The notes: generated by a model from the sequence alone, not told the origin. Shown: positions 45,520 to 55,105, counted from the stretch's first letter. The stretch: 64,000 bases of DNA from RFSX01 sp965230215 (GCA_965230215.1 CBDDKN010000002.1:620001-684000); one strand, 5' to 3'. Program-made: numbers and translations.

Positions 45520-45541
45520 AGCCCTCCATTACAGGAGAGCT
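45520..45541. terminator. Second hairpin in the blaR1 / oxidoreductase gap
   Basis: AGCCCTCC (45520-45527) and GGAGAGCT (45534-45541) pair with one mismatch; A-rich flank on the left would give U-rich RNA for minus-strand transcripts. Probably the end signal for the converging oxidoreductase unit, though it lies about 120 bases after that stop. Confidence 0.45.
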
Positions 45542-45662
45542 CTATTAATCCATTTTTCATTATCCATATTAAAGACATCTCAAACAGGTTTTACCCCTAT
45601 GCCTTCATCATATTTTTTTAATTAGATGTATAAGTCATTGGCAACAGTAGACTTGTGACAAA

Positions 45663-46814
45663 TTACATTTTAATCCATTTTTGATCTGACTCACCCGACT
45701 CAATTACTTTATAGATAAACTCCATTCCCCTTACTCCATCATTCACATCCGGAAAGTCCTGATAGATTGCATCTGGCTCCTTACCCTCCAAACGGGCCTG
45801 TACACATTTTGCAAAGTTTCTGTAGATGTTGGCAAATGCCTCGAGATAACCTTCTGGATGACCAGCAGGCAATCGGCTATGTGCAAGCGATGCGGCTGAA
45901 AGATCTCCAAAGCCGGTACGTCTGATTTCTTTGGGCTTATCCAGCCATTTAACTTCAAGCGTGTTTGGCTCCATCTGATGCCATTCCAATCCTCCTTTTT
46001 CTCCATATACTCTTATAGTCAAACTGTTCTCCTCACCGGCACAAATTTGACTGGCATGCAGAATACCCTTGGCTCCGTTTTCAAACCGCAACAATACATT
46101 CCCATCATCATCCAATTGTCTTCCGGGAACAAGGGCAGATATATCAGCACAAATTTCAGAAATCCGCATTCCGGTAATGTATTCGGCCAGATTCTCAGCA
46201 TGCGTACCAATATCACCCATGGCACCTGCAATCCCCGATCGCTTTGGATCTGTTCTCCAAGAAGCCTGTTTGGAATCCGTCTGCTCCAAAGCCGTTGATA
46301 ACCATCCCTGTGGATATTCTACTACTATCTTTCTGACTTGCCCTAATGAACCACTTGCAATTAGATGTTTGGCTTCCTTAACCATTGGATAACCGGTATA
46401 ATTATGGGTGAGGGCGAAAATCTTTCCTGAAGAATTTACAACTTCTCGAAGCGCATACGCTTGCTCAAGATTAAAGCACAAAGGCTTATCACATACGACA
46501 TGAAATCCATTCTCCAAGGCTTGCCTGGCTGGCTCAAAGTGCATATGATTTGGTGTTACTATAGAAACAAAATCCATTCGAACATCCTCAGGAAGCTGTT
46601 TTTCTTTTTCAATCATCTCTTGAAAAGACCCATATATACGATCGGCCGGCAGATATAGATCTTCTCCTGATAATCTGGACTTTTCTGCATTGCTGCTGAA
46701 AGCGCCACATACCAATTCAATTTGTCCATCTATGGCTGCTGCCATTCTGTGCACATTTCCAATGAAGGCACCTCTTCCTCCACCAACCATGCCCATGCGA
46801 ATTTTTCTACTCAT
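45663..46814 (-). CDS. Gfo/Idh/MocA-family NAD(P)-dependent oxidoreductase
   Basis: 383 residues, no signal peptide. The N-terminal Rossmann domain reads IRMGMVGGGRGAFIGNVHRMAA, with VSIVTPNHMHFEPARQALENGFHVVCDKPLCF as the signature block that carries the EKP-like DKP lysine. The C-terminal alpha/beta domain follows with GDIGTHAENLAEYITG, GAKGILHASQI and RLPAGHPEGYLEAFANIYRNF. The last motif is typical of the subgroup acting on sugars or keto-sugars in Bacteroidota. Its start overlaps the DUF885 stop by 8 bases. The substrate is unknown; a partnership with the TIM-barrel isomerases at 26677 or 30313 is possible but they are not adjacent. Confidence 0.88.
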   Translation of the reverse strand: MSRKIRMGMVGGGRGAFIGNVHRMAAAIDGQIELVCGAFSSNAEKSRLSGEDLYLPADRIYGSFQEMIEKEKQLPEDVRMDFVSIVTPNHMHFEPARQALENGFHVVCDKPLCFNLEQAYALREVVNSSGKIFALTHNYTGYPMVKEAKHLIASGSLGQVRKIVVEYPQGWLSTALEQTDSKQASWRTDPKRSGIAGAMGDIGTHAENLAEYITGMRISEICADISALVPGRQLDDDGNVLLRFENGAKGILHASQICAGEENSLTIRVYGEKGGLEWHQMEPNTLEVKWLDKPKEIRRTGFGDLSAASLAHSRLPAGHPEGYLEAFANIYRNFAKCVQARLEGKEPDAIYQDFPDVNDGVRGMEFIYKVIESGESDQKWIKM

Positions 46815-48489
46815 TGCTGTTTTCTTTTATGTAATCATCAACAATCCACTCCAGCGTGTTTAAAGGGACTGAACCATTTGCTAATATGGTGTCATGAAAA
46901 ACTTTGATGTCAAAGTCTTCTCCCAGAGCTTCTTCAGCCTTTTCCCGGAGCTGTTTGATTTTTAGTTCTCCTATTTTATATGATACTGCCTGTCCAGGCC
47001 AACCAATATATCTGTTTATCTCTGTTTCAATTTCATGTTCACTTAAAGCCGTATTGCTTTTCATAAATTCCACAGCCTTCTCCCTTGACCACCCAAAAGC
47101 ATGCATACCCGGATCAACAACAAGGCGACAAGCGCGCCACATCTCATAACTCAACCTGCCAAACTCCTCATATGCGTCAGAATAAAAACCAGCTTCTTTT
47201 CCAAGGAATTCAGAATATAGGCCCCAACCCTCTCCATAAGCACTTAAGTAGTATCCTCTGAATGATGGTAAATCAGTGAGCTCATCAGCAAGACTTAGTT
47301 GAAGATGATGTCCGGGCACAGCTTCGTGCAAGGTAAGAGCCGGCAGCATGTAAAGCGCACGAGAAGATAGCTTGTACGTGTTCACCCAATATTGCCCCGG
47401 TCTTCCAGATTCCATTGAACCTCCTGAATAACGACCTGAAGTATAGTTGGGTGCAATGGCTTCAGGAACAGGGGTCACCGTAAATGGCAATCGCGGCAAA
47501 TGCCCAAAATATCGGGGAAGGAAAGCCTCTGCTTTTTTGGATAGCCAGGACGCGAAGTATAACAATTCTTCCGGTGTCTTCGCATAAAAGCGTTCATCCG
47601 TTCTCAGGAAATGAATAAACTCTTCTAGTGTGCCTTCATATTCAAGTGCTTCCAAGACAGACATCATTTCAGCTCGTATTCGATTAACTTCCGAATGACC
47701 CACCTCAAAAACCTCTGAAGCATTCATATCCAAGCTTGTAAAGTATCTCAACCTTTGATCATAAAATGCTTCGCCATTACTTATCTCTGTTATGCCAATT
47801 GATGACTTAGCTGCAGGCAGATAAGTCTCACTAAGAAAACGTTTTAATCTGCTGAATGAAGCCAATACTTGACTCTTCGTGCTATCAGCTATGATCTGAT
47901 ATTCCTTTTCCAGAGGTTTGTACAAGAAGAATTCACTACCCTTTTTTTCTAACAAATCATCAATAATGAAAAGGCAATTCTCAACCACCAATTTTGGTCT
48001 TATGATGCCTGCTTCAATGCCTTGACTCATCAATCTTATCTGTTGGTCGATGTATCTGCCTGTATCATTAAGTTTGCTCAGGTACTTGTTTTTTGCTTCT
48101 TCTGATTCCAAATTCAAACCGCGAACAGAATAGATCATGGAGATAATAAACCCTCCTTCGCTGTTGAGAGGCATCAAATAATTTCCAAATTCAAGATTAA
48201 ACACCCTGTCTTCAAGAATGTATTTGAGCATCTCTACATTGATCCTATCTTCTTTTTCCAGTTCTGTGCTTTCCAACACTTTCAATTCAGAAATGAGACT
48301 CTTATACTTATCTACTTGCTTGTTAACAGAACTGACATTGATAACCGGCCAGGATTTGGCGTAATCCGTCTTGATCTCCTCTTCAAATTTTTCATAATCC
48401 TTGAAAAGGGTGTCAGGTGAATTCTGCCCTTTAATGGATATGGAAGCAAAACACAACAGAAAAACCAAACAAGAATATCTGCTAATCAT
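46807..48489 (-). CDS. DUF885-family predicted zinc peptidase, exported
   Basis: 560 residues. The signal peptide is MISRYSCLVFLLCFASISIKGQ. The family motif HEAVPGHHLQLSLA, with an HExxxHH-like zinc site, and the downstream GEGWGLYSEFLG supply the expected ligands; WVNTYKLSSRALYMLPALTLHE precedes the site as usual. DUF885 proteins are thought to be carboxypeptidase-like gluzincins, but few have been tested, so the activity is a family inference. First gene of a two-gene minus-strand unit with the oxidoreductase. Confidence 0.85.
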   Translation of the reverse strand: MISRYSCLVFLLCFASISIKGQNSPDTLFKDYEKFEEEIKTDYAKSWPVINVSSVNKQVDKYKSLISELKVLESTELEKEDRINVEMLKYILEDRVFNLEFGNYLMPLNSEGGFIISMIYSVRGLNLESEEAKNKYLSKLNDTGRYIDQQIRLMSQGIEAGIIRPKLVVENCLFIIDDLLEKKGSEFFLYKPLEKEYQIIADSTKSQVLASFSRLKRFLSETYLPAAKSSIGITEISNGEAFYDQRLRYFTSLDMNASEVFEVGHSEVNRIRAEMMSVLEALEYEGTLEEFIHFLRTDERFYAKTPEELLYFASWLSKKAEAFLPRYFGHLPRLPFTVTPVPEAIAPNYTSGRYSGGSMESGRPGQYWVNTYKLSSRALYMLPALTLHEAVPGHHLQLSLADELTDLPSFRGYYLSAYGEGWGLYSEFLGKEAGFYSDAYEEFGRLSYEMWRACRLVVDPGMHAFGWSREKAVEFMKSNTALSEHEIETEINRYIGWPGQAVSYKIGELKIKQLREKAEEALGEDFDIKVFHDTILANGSVPLNTLEWIVDDYIKENSNE

Positions 48490-48553
48490 GATGAAATGTT
48501 AAACGGTTAAATTAATAATTGAAATTAGAATCAAAGATTTCATAGTCAAAAAA

Positions 48554-48585
48554 TTGCAGGTCTGATATTAAGAATGATACTTTTG
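48554..48585 (+). promoter_or_regulatory. Promoter of prfC
   Basis: TTG (48554-48556), 21 bases, TACTTTTG (48578-48585): full match to the Bacteroidota promoter. The transcript should start near 48591, so ATG 48601 and not ATG 48574 is the prfC start. Confidence 0.7.
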
Positions 48586-48600
48586 CAGCCAATTAAGTCT

Positions 48601-50181
48601 ATGAGTCTAAGCGCAGAAATAGAAAAAAGGAAAACCTTTGGCATCATTTCACATCCGGATGCCGGTAAGACAACGCTTACAGAAAAGCTGTTGCTTTTTG
48701 GTGGAGCCATTCAAACCGCTGGCGCTGTTAAATCCAATAAGATTAAAAAGCATGCGACTTCGGATTTTATGGAGATTGAAAAACAAAGAGGTATTTCTGT
48801 GGCCACATCTGTGATGGCATTCGAATACAGAGATAAACAAATCAATATTCTAGATACCCCTGGTCACAAAGATTTTGCTGAAGACACCTATCGAACGCTC
48901 ACGGCTGTTGACAGTGCCATTGTTGTAATCGACGTCGCAAAAGGTGTTGAGGAGCAGACAGAAAATCTGGTTAAGGTTTGCCGTACTCGAAATACACCAA
49001 TGATTGTCTTTGTGAACAAGCTGGACCGCGAAGGACTAGATGGTTTTGATCTCCTTGATGATATAGAGCAGAAACTCGGCATGAAGGCCTGCCCTTTATC
49101 CTGGCCGATTGGAATGGGTCAAAGATTTCAGGGTGTATATAATATATATGAGAAGAAATTGCGTCTGTTTTCGGCGCACGGAAAGCAGTCCGAAGACGAT
49201 ACAATCGAGATAAGCGACCTATCAGATGGCATTCTCGAAGAATTGGTTGGAGAAGAAGCTGCCAATGAATTGCGCGAAGAGATACAGATGATCGAAGAAG
49301 TCTATCCAGCTTTTGATCAGGAGGCATATGCGGAAGGACAATTAAATCCTGTGTTCTTTGGATCTGCCATCAATAATTTTGGTGTGAAGGAGATGCTTGA
49401 TTGCTTTGTTGAAATAGCGCCAAGACCATTGGATAGAGCTGCAGAAGAAAGGACAGTATCCCCATTTGAAGATAAATTCACTGGATTTATATTTAAGATA
49501 CATGCCAATATGGATCCCAAGCATCGGGACAGGATAGCATTTATGCGCATTTGTTCCGGAGTGTTTCGCAGAAATACAAACTACTACCACGTCAGACAGG
49601 ATAAAAAAATGAAGTTTGCGAACCCTACCATGTTCATGGCTTCAAAAAAGAATATCATCGATGATGCATTTCCTGGTGACATCGTCGGCCTCTATGATTC
49701 CGGAAATTTCAAAATTGGGGATGGCCTGACTGAAGGTGAAGTATTACACTTTAAAGGAATTCCTTCGTTCTCTCCAGAGCAGTTTAGATATATCAATAAT
49801 GCTGATCCTTTGAAGTCCAAGCAACTTAACAAGGGTGTCACCCAATTAATGGAAGAAGGTGTTGCACAGCTCTTTACCAAAATGGATACAAATCGTAAGA
49901 TTATTGGTACTGTCGGGGCACTCCAATTTGATGTTATCGCATACAGATTGGAACATGAATATGGGGCCAAGTGTAGCTACGAAAATCTGGCCATGCACAA
50001 AGCTTGCTGGGTAAGCGCTGAAGACCCAAAAGCACTTGAAGAGCTTAAACAAAGGAGAAAAAGCAATCTGGCAATAGACAAGGATGGGAAAATGGTTTAT
50101 CTCGCCGAATCGGCATGGACACTTAAGATGGCTCAGGACAATCACCCTGATGTGTCATTTCACACGAGCAGTGAATTCTGA
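48601..50181 (+). CDS. prfC: Peptide chain release factor 3
   Basis: A GTPase that removes RF1/RF2 from the ribosome after termination. 526 residues from ATG 48601 (MSLSAEIEKRKTFGIISHPDAGKTTLTEKLL); the nine codons before it overlap the promoter. G motifs: SHPDAGKTT (G1), RGISVATSVMAF (G2), DTPGHKDF (G3), NKLDRE (G4). RF3 marks are AGAVKSNKIKKHATSDFMEIEKQRGISV and the C-terminal part GTVGALQFDVIAYRLEHEYGA. Its 3' end overlaps the converging pheA gene by 22 bases. Confidence 0.96.
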   Translation: MSLSAEIEKRKTFGIISHPDAGKTTLTEKLLLFGGAIQTAGAVKSNKIKKHATSDFMEIEKQRGISVATSVMAFEYRDKQINILDTPGHKDFAEDTYRTLTAVDSAIVVIDVAKGVEEQTENLVKVCRTRNTPMIVFVNKLDREGLDGFDLLDDIEQKLGMKACPLSWPIGMGQRFQGVYNIYEKKLRLFSAHGKQSEDDTIEISDLSDGILEELVGEEAANELREEIQMIEEVYPAFDQEAYAEGQLNPVFFGSAINNFGVKEMLDCFVEIAPRPLDRAAEERTVSPFEDKFTGFIFKIHANMDPKHRDRIAFMRICSGVFRRNTNYYHVRQDKKMKFANPTMFMASKKNIIDDAFPGDIVGLYDSGNFKIGDGLTEGEVLHFKGIPSFSPEQFRYINNADPLKSKQLNKGVTQLMEEGVAQLFTKMDTNRKIIGTVGALQFDVIAYRLEHEYGAKCSYENLAMHKACWVSAEDPKALEELKQRRKSNLAIDKDGKMVYLAESAWTLKMAQDNHPDVSFHTSSEF

Positions 50182-51005
50182 TCTTTATCGCGCTTGTAGA
50201 CCCCTAGTACTTCCAGTTTTTGAGTTACTTCCCCTATGAGAGGAAGGAGCCGGTTTAACTGATCCATATCAGCAAATTCTAAATCAAGATGAAAAAAGTA
50301 CTTGTTGAAAGCACCAGGGACAGGATAAGACTGAAGCTTTGATATATTGATATCACAATCAACAATTCGATCCAAGACTTTAAGCAAGCTGCCTTTTTGG
50401 TGATCTGTGCGCAGGTAAATAGAAGCCTTATCAGCTTTTTCATCATAGTGGGCTTGTGCCTTGTTCGTCACAACAAAAAACCGTGTATAATTCAGAGCAT
50501 CTGATTCGATATTTTGGGCCAAAATGGACATATCATATCGTTCAGCGGCCAACTTACTTCCAATGGCGGCCCATTCGGCCGATTGCTTGGCTGCCACAGT
50601 TGTGACAGCATCAATTGTATCATTGGCTGTATGGGTAACTGGACTGCCTATCTCTTTAAGAAAGGATTGACACTGCTGAAGAGCCATGGGATGAGAAATC
50701 ACATGTTTGATATCACCAAGTTTTGAACCCCTGATTGAAATAAGTGCGTGCCTAATCGGCAGATACTTTTCACCAACAACTGTCATTCCGCGCTCCCTCA
50801 GAATTCTGTAATTCTGGAGAATGGTGCCTGCTATGGAGTTTTCAATTGCCATCAAACCAAAAGAGATAGCATCATTGTTATCCAAGGTTTCACAAATCTG
50901 CTCGAAACTACTTGCAGAAACTATGTGGATGTCTTCATCAAAAAAGGCACGAGCTGCCTCTTCATGATAACTTCCTGATTGTCCCAATACGACAACATTT
51001 GTCAT
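50160..51005 (-). CDS. pheA: Prephenate dehydratase
   Basis: Converts prephenate to phenylpyruvate for phenylalanine synthesis. 281 residues: a dehydratase domain at about 1-180 (VVVLGQSGSYHEEAARAFF, FGLMAIENSIAGTILQNYRIL, the catalytic-loop motif NYTRFFVV) and a C-terminal ACT domain (ASIYLRTDHQKGSLLKVLDRI, INISKLQSYPVPGAFNKYFFHLDLE), which normally gives feedback inhibition by phenylalanine. No chorismate mutase domain is fused. Single gene on the minus strand. Confidence 0.95.
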   Translation of the reverse strand: MTNVVVLGQSGSYHEEAARAFFDEDIHIVSASSFEQICETLDNNDAISFGLMAIENSIAGTILQNYRILRERGMTVVGEKYLPIRHALISIRGSKLGDIKHVISHPMALQQCQSFLKEIGSPVTHTANDTIDAVTTVAAKQSAEWAAIGSKLAAERYDMSILAQNIESDALNYTRFFVVTNKAQAHYDEKADKASIYLRTDHQKGSLLKVLDRIVDCDINISKLQSYPVPGAFNKYFFHLDLEFADMDQLNRLLPLIGEVTQKLEVLGVYKRDKDQNSLLV

Positions 51006-51052
51006 TGAAAATCTATTTTATACATCCCAAAAAATAAGACTGCGAAGTAATG

Positions 51053-51079
51053 AAAAAAAAAGCTGCTCTCGCGAGCAGC
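51053..51079 (-). terminator. Terminator of the 51105-51644 gene
   Basis: Perfect stem GCTGCTC (51062-51068) / GAGCAGC (51073-51079) with a 4-base loop; on the minus strand it is followed by nine T (complement of the A run 51053-51061). Confidence 0.85.
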
Positions 51080-51104
51080 CCAGTTATTCGTTCCGAATTT
51101 TCTT

Positions 51105-51644
51105 TTATCGATTTAGCCAGAATCCTAGCCAAACGCCTACCAATGCCCATTGAACAATGGCATCAATAAGGTGTCCAATTGTGTTGTTTTCAAACCATAC
51201 AGCATCGAGATAACTGATGGTGAAGTAACCGATAAGACCCACCATTACCGATGAAATCACTGTTTTCTGCACAGTAAGGTCTGATCTTCCCATAAGAATG
51301 TAGCATAACAGGAATGCTGCAAGTACATCTACTACGTAGCCACGGACCATATTCATGACCATATTATTGGACATTTCCTTGTGGTAACTTACCACAGCCC
51401 ATGGTTTTCCCATGCTGGCTTCAAAGAGAGCCTGTTGGTCTTCTGAACTTGTACCGGGAGCCACATTTGGAAGAAAATAGGTGCCTTCTTCAATACCGCT
51501 GGAATTGAGACATTCCAGTACCTGATCTTGTGCAGGTGTATAGGCCATGTCAGAACTGTGAATTCCGAGAGCAGACCATGATAAAAACTGCCAGATAAAT
51601 AAAATTAGCCCTCCTACTAGAGCGCCTACAAGTGCCTTATTCAT
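51105..51644 (-). CDS. Membrane protein of unknown function
   Basis: 179 residues, not recognised with certainty. TM segments at about 4-24 (ALVGALVGGLILFIWQFLSW), 105-121, 128-147 and 158-176. Between the first two lies an outside loop of about 80 residues with the pattern YTPAQDQVLECLNSSGIEEGTYFLP and KPWAVVSYHKEMSNNMVM; I recall similar small membrane proteins in other Bacteroidota. Own terminator at 51053-51079. No neighbour suggests a role. Confidence 0.7.
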   Translation of the reverse strand: MNKALVGALVGGLILFIWQFLSWSALGIHSSDMAYTPAQDQVLECLNSSGIEEGTYFLPNVAPGTSSEDQQALFEASMGKPWAVVSYHKEMSNNMVMNMVRGYVVDVLAAFLLCYILMGRSDLTVQKTVISSVMVGLIGYFTISYLDAVWFENNTIGHLIDAIVQWALVGVWLGFWLNR

Positions 51645-51725
51645 AGTGTTAATTTTTTTTCTAAAATACTGATTTTTAGGAAGTTTTTAATGTCAAACAT
51701 ATTCATATATGACCTATGGATTTTG

Positions 51726-51733
51726 TATCTTTG
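51726..51733 (+). promoter_or_regulatory. -7 box of gyrB
   Basis: TATCTTTG fits TAnnTTTG, 24 bases before the gyrB ATG. No TTG is found at the standard spacing. Confidence 0.5.
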
Positions 51734-51757
51734 TGGGCTAATTTGAACTAGTGATTT

Positions 51758-53701
51758 ATGAGTGAGAAAAAAAGTAATTACGGAGCGGATAATATACAGG
51801 CGCTGGAAGGACTGGAAGCGGTTAGAAAGCGCCCGGGAATGTATATCGGTTCAACAGATTCAAAAGGATTACATCACCTTGTTTGGGAGGTTGTTGATAA
51901 CTCGATTGACGAACATCTGGCAGGGCATTGTGATACAATAAACGTGATAATTCACCAGGATAATTCTATTACTGTAAAGGACAATGGTAGGGGTATCCCT
52001 GTCGGCATGCATGCCAAACTCAAAAAGTCAGCTTTGGAGGTGGTTATGACAGTACTTCACGCCGGTGGTAAATTTGATAAAGACACCTACAAAGTATCGG
52101 GTGGTCTTCACGGTGTGGGGGTCTCTTGTGTTAACGCATTATCTGAATATCTGAAAGCTGTGGTACACAGAGAAGGCCAGATATATCAGCAGGAATATTC
52201 CAAGGGTAAACCGACATCTGAGGTAATACCATCTGGAAGCACAGATATCACCGGAACCAATGTTACTTTCAAGCCGGATGCCGGGATCTTTGATGTACTT
52301 GAGTACAAATTTGAAATCTTGGCCAACAGATTGAGAGAATTGGCTTACCTGAACAGCGGTCTTACACTGACATTGGAGGATGAAAGAGTTCAGGAAGATG
52401 GTAAAAACAAGAAAACAACTTTCTTCTCAGAAGGAGGTTTGAAAGAATTCGTTAAATATATCGATGAAAGCCGCACACCACTTCTCGAGCACCCTATCTA
52501 TGTAAAAGGTAAGGAAGAGAACGTTGAAGTGGAAGTGGCCATGCAATACAATACAAGTTACAGTGAGAGTATCTATTCTTTCGTGAATAATATCAATACC
52601 CGCGAAGGGGGTACGCACGTAAGTGGTTTTAGAAGGGCTGTCAATCGTGTCTTCACCAAGTATGGAGAAGAAAACAACATGTTCAGCAAATTGAAATTTA
52701 AGATTTCTGGAGAGGATTTCCGCGAAGGTCTTACTGCTATTGTTTCTGTAAAAGTACCTGAACCTCAATTTAAAGGACAAACAAAGGGAGAATTAGGTAA
52801 CTCTGAAGTTACAGGTATCGTTTCCAGGTCTGTGGGTGAGATTCTCAAGCATTTTCTTGAGGAAAATCCTCAGCTGGCCAAAAGAATCATCGATAAGGTG
52901 ATCCTTGCTGCTACCGCAAGACATGCGGCTAGAAAAGCGCGAGAGATGGTTCAGCGTAAGAACGTACTAACCGGTTCAGGCCTGCCTGGAAAGTTGTCTG
53001 ATTGCAGCTCCAAGGACCCTGTCGAATCTGAGATCTTCCTGGTCGAGGGTGACTCGGCGGGTGGTACTGCCAAACAAGGAAGAGATAGACATTTTCAAGC
53101 TATCCTGCCGTTGAGAGGTAAGATTCTAAATGTTGAAAAAGCCCTCGAGCATAAGATCTATGAAAATGAAGAAATCAAGAACATGTTTACCGCTCTTGGT
53201 GTCAGCATTGAAGAAAAGGAAGGGGAGCGCATCTTGAATACAGAAAAGCTTCGTTACCACAAGATCGTCATCATGTGTGATGCCGACGTCGATGGTAGTC
53301 ACATTAGTACATTGATATTGACTTTCTTTTTCAGATACATGAGGGAGCTGATCGAAAATGGGAACATTTTTATCGCTGCTCCACCATTATATCAGGTTAA
53401 AAAGGGTAAACAAGCCGCTTATGCCTGGAATGAAGATGAGCGTAAAAACCTTGTCGATCAGTTTTCAAATGGAAAAGATGACAGCGGTGTCAAGATTCAG
53501 CGCTATAAGGGTCTTGGTGAGATGAACGCTGATCAGCTTTGGGAAACTACGATGGACCCTGAAACAAGGATACTTCACAAAGTCAATATTACCGATGCGC
53601 TTGAAGCAGATCATGTCTTTTCAATGTTGATGGGTGATGAAGTACCACCAAGAAGAGCTTTCATTGAAGAAAATGCGAAATACGCAAACATTGATGTTTA
53701 G
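51758..53701 (+). CDS. gyrB: DNA gyrase subunit B
   Basis: ATPase subunit of gyrase, which introduces negative supercoils. 647 residues. GHKL ATPase motifs: EVVDNSIDEHLAGHC, VKDNGRGIPVGMH, VSGGLHGVGVSCVNALS. The transducer domain has NNINTREGGTHVSGF; the TOPRIM domain has EIFLVEGDSAGGTAKQGRDRHFQ and DADVDGSHISTLIL; the C-terminal tail is RYKGLGEMNADQLWETTMDP and PPRRAFIEENAKYANIDV. The tail and length fit GyrB better than ParE. The ahcY promoter overlaps its last codons. Confidence 0.96.
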   Translation: MSEKKSNYGADNIQALEGLEAVRKRPGMYIGSTDSKGLHHLVWEVVDNSIDEHLAGHCDTINVIIHQDNSITVKDNGRGIPVGMHAKLKKSALEVVMTVLHAGGKFDKDTYKVSGGLHGVGVSCVNALSEYLKAVVHREGQIYQQEYSKGKPTSEVIPSGSTDITGTNVTFKPDAGIFDVLEYKFEILANRLRELAYLNSGLTLTLEDERVQEDGKNKKTTFFSEGGLKEFVKYIDESRTPLLEHPIYVKGKEENVEVEVAMQYNTSYSESIYSFVNNINTREGGTHVSGFRRAVNRVFTKYGEENNMFSKLKFKISGEDFREGLTAIVSVKVPEPQFKGQTKGELGNSEVTGIVSRSVGEILKHFLEENPQLAKRIIDKVILAATARHAARKAREMVQRKNVLTGSGLPGKLSDCSSKDPVESEIFLVEGDSAGGTAKQGRDRHFQAILPLRGKILNVEKALEHKIYENEEIKNMFTALGVSIEEKEGERILNTEKLRYHKIVIMCDADVDGSHISTLILTFFFRYMRELIENGNIFIAAPPLYQVKKGKQAAYAWNEDERKNLVDQFSNGKDDSGVKIQRYKGLGEMNADQLWETTMDPETRILHKVNITDALEADHVFSMLMGDEVPPRRAFIEENAKYANIDV

Positions 53702-53721
53702 CAAACATAAGCGTAACTTTG
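53691..53721 (+). promoter_or_regulatory. Promoter of ahcY inside the gyrB 3' end
   Basis: TTG (53691-53693, in the penultimate codons of gyrB), 20 bases, TAACTTTG (53714-53721): full match to the Bacteroidota promoter. The ahcY ATG lies 32 bases after the box. Confidence 0.7.
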
Positions 53722-53753
53722 ATGTTGTTTAAGAATAAATCAAATTTTAAAAA

Positions 53754-55067
53754 ATGATAGATACGTCTCAGAAGTTGAAGTACAAAGTAAAAGATATAAG
53801 CCTGGCCGAATGGGGAAGAAAAGAAATCCAGTTGGCAGAAGCTGAAATGCCTGGTCTTATGAGCCTTAGAGAGGAATATGGTGAATCCAAGCCTCTAAAA
53901 GGATCTCGTATTGCTGGTTGTCTTCACATGACAATTCAGACAGCTGTTTTGATTGAAACATTGATCGAATTGGGTGCTGAAGTTACCTGGAGTTCTTGTA
54001 ATATTTTCAGTACACAAGATCACGCTGCTGCTGCAATTGCAGCTGCTGGTATTCCTGTTTTCGCCTGGAAAGGCATGAATGAGGAAGAATTTGATTGGTG
54101 TATTGAGCAGACACTACATGCATTCGAAGGTGACAAGCCATTAAATATGATCCTTGATGATGGTGGAGATTTGACAAACATGGTTTTTGACAAATTTCCT
54201 GAATTGATCCCTGGGATAAAAGGTCTTTCAGAAGAGACTACCACAGGTGTTCACAGACTTCATGAAAGAGAAACCAATGGTACATTGCATATGCCTGCAA
54301 TCAATGTGAATGATTCAGTTACAAAATCCAAGTTTGATAACAAATATGGATGCCGTGAATCATGTGTAGATGCCATTCGCAGGGCAACTGACGTGATGAT
54401 AGCAGGTAAAGTAGCTGTCGTTGCTGGCTATGGTGATGTGGGTAAAGGTTCTGCTGCATCTCTAAGCGGTGCTGGTGCGCGTGTAATCGTGACTGAAATC
54501 GATCCTATCTGTGCGCTTCAAGCAGCAATGGATGGATACGAAGTAAAGAAAATGATCGATGCCGTAGAAGAAGCTGATATTGTTGTTACCGCTACAGGCA
54601 ACAAAGATATCATCGATCAGCAGCACTTTGAGAAAATGAAAGACAAGACCATCGTTTGTAATATTGGTCACTTCGATAATGAAATTAACATGGCTTGGTT
54701 AAATGATAACCATGGTCATACTAAAGATACCATCAAGGATCAGGTTGACAAATACACCCTTAATGGCAAAGACCTTATTGTCTTGGCTGAAGGTCGTCTT
54801 GTTAACCTTGGTTGCGCGACAGGTCATCCTTCATTTGTAATGTCAAACTCATTTACAAATCAGACATTGGCTCAGATAGAGCTTTGGAATAACAGTGATA
54901 AATATGAAAATAAGGTTTACATGTTGCCGAAGCATCTTGATGAAAAAGTTGCCAGACTGCATCTTGCAAAGATTGGCGTGGAGCTGGATGTCATGACGAA
55001 CGAACAGTCAGATTATGTTGGCATTAAGAAAGAAGGCCCATACAAACCTGAATATTACAGATACTAA
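53754..55067 (+). CDS. ahcY: Adenosylhomocysteinase
   Basis: Splits S-adenosylhomocysteine to adenosine and homocysteine, relieving product inhibition of methyltransferases. 437 residues. Motifs: GSRIAGCLHMTIQTAVLIETL, TWSSCNIFSTQDHAAAAIA, the substrate-site block LDDGGDLTNMVF, NVNDSVTKSKFDNKYGCRES, the NAD site VVAGYGDVGKGSA, and the C-terminal tail LDVMTNEQSDYVGIKKEGPYKPEYYRY. It is a single gene with its own promoter and terminator. The 52-base leader is too short for an SAH riboswitch and shows none. Confidence 0.97.
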   Translation: MIDTSQKLKYKVKDISLAEWGRKEIQLAEAEMPGLMSLREEYGESKPLKGSRIAGCLHMTIQTAVLIETLIELGAEVTWSSCNIFSTQDHAAAAIAAAGIPVFAWKGMNEEEFDWCIEQTLHAFEGDKPLNMILDDGGDLTNMVFDKFPELIPGIKGLSEETTTGVHRLHERETNGTLHMPAINVNDSVTKSKFDNKYGCRESCVDAIRRATDVMIAGKVAVVAGYGDVGKGSAASLSGAGARVIVTEIDPICALQAAMDGYEVKKMIDAVEEADIVVTATGNKDIIDQQHFEKMKDKTIVCNIGHFDNEINMAWLNDNHGHTKDTIKDQVDKYTLNGKDLIVLAEGRLVNLGCATGHPSFVMSNSFTNQTLAQIELWNNSDKYENKVYMLPKHLDEKVARLHLAKIGVELDVMTNEQSDYVGIKKEGPYKPEYYRY

Positions 55068-55075
55068 ATACAACC

Positions 55076-55105
55076 AAGCCTCTTCAATTCTGAAGGGGCT
55101 TTTTT
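55076..55105 (+). terminator. Rho-independent terminator of ahcY
   Basis: Stem AAGCCTCTTCA (55076-55086) / TGAAGGGGCTT (55091-55101) with one G-U pair and a 4-base loop, then T to 55105. The end of the T run forms the complement of the stop codon of the converging gene, as at mscL/sprA; the 3' arm and tail AGGGGCTTTTTTAATT are identical at both sites. Confidence 0.9.

Noticed and set aside
53702..53753. SAH riboswitch upstream of ahcY
   Set aside because: The gap is 52 bases with a promoter in it; there is no room for the aptamer and no suitable pairing is seen.
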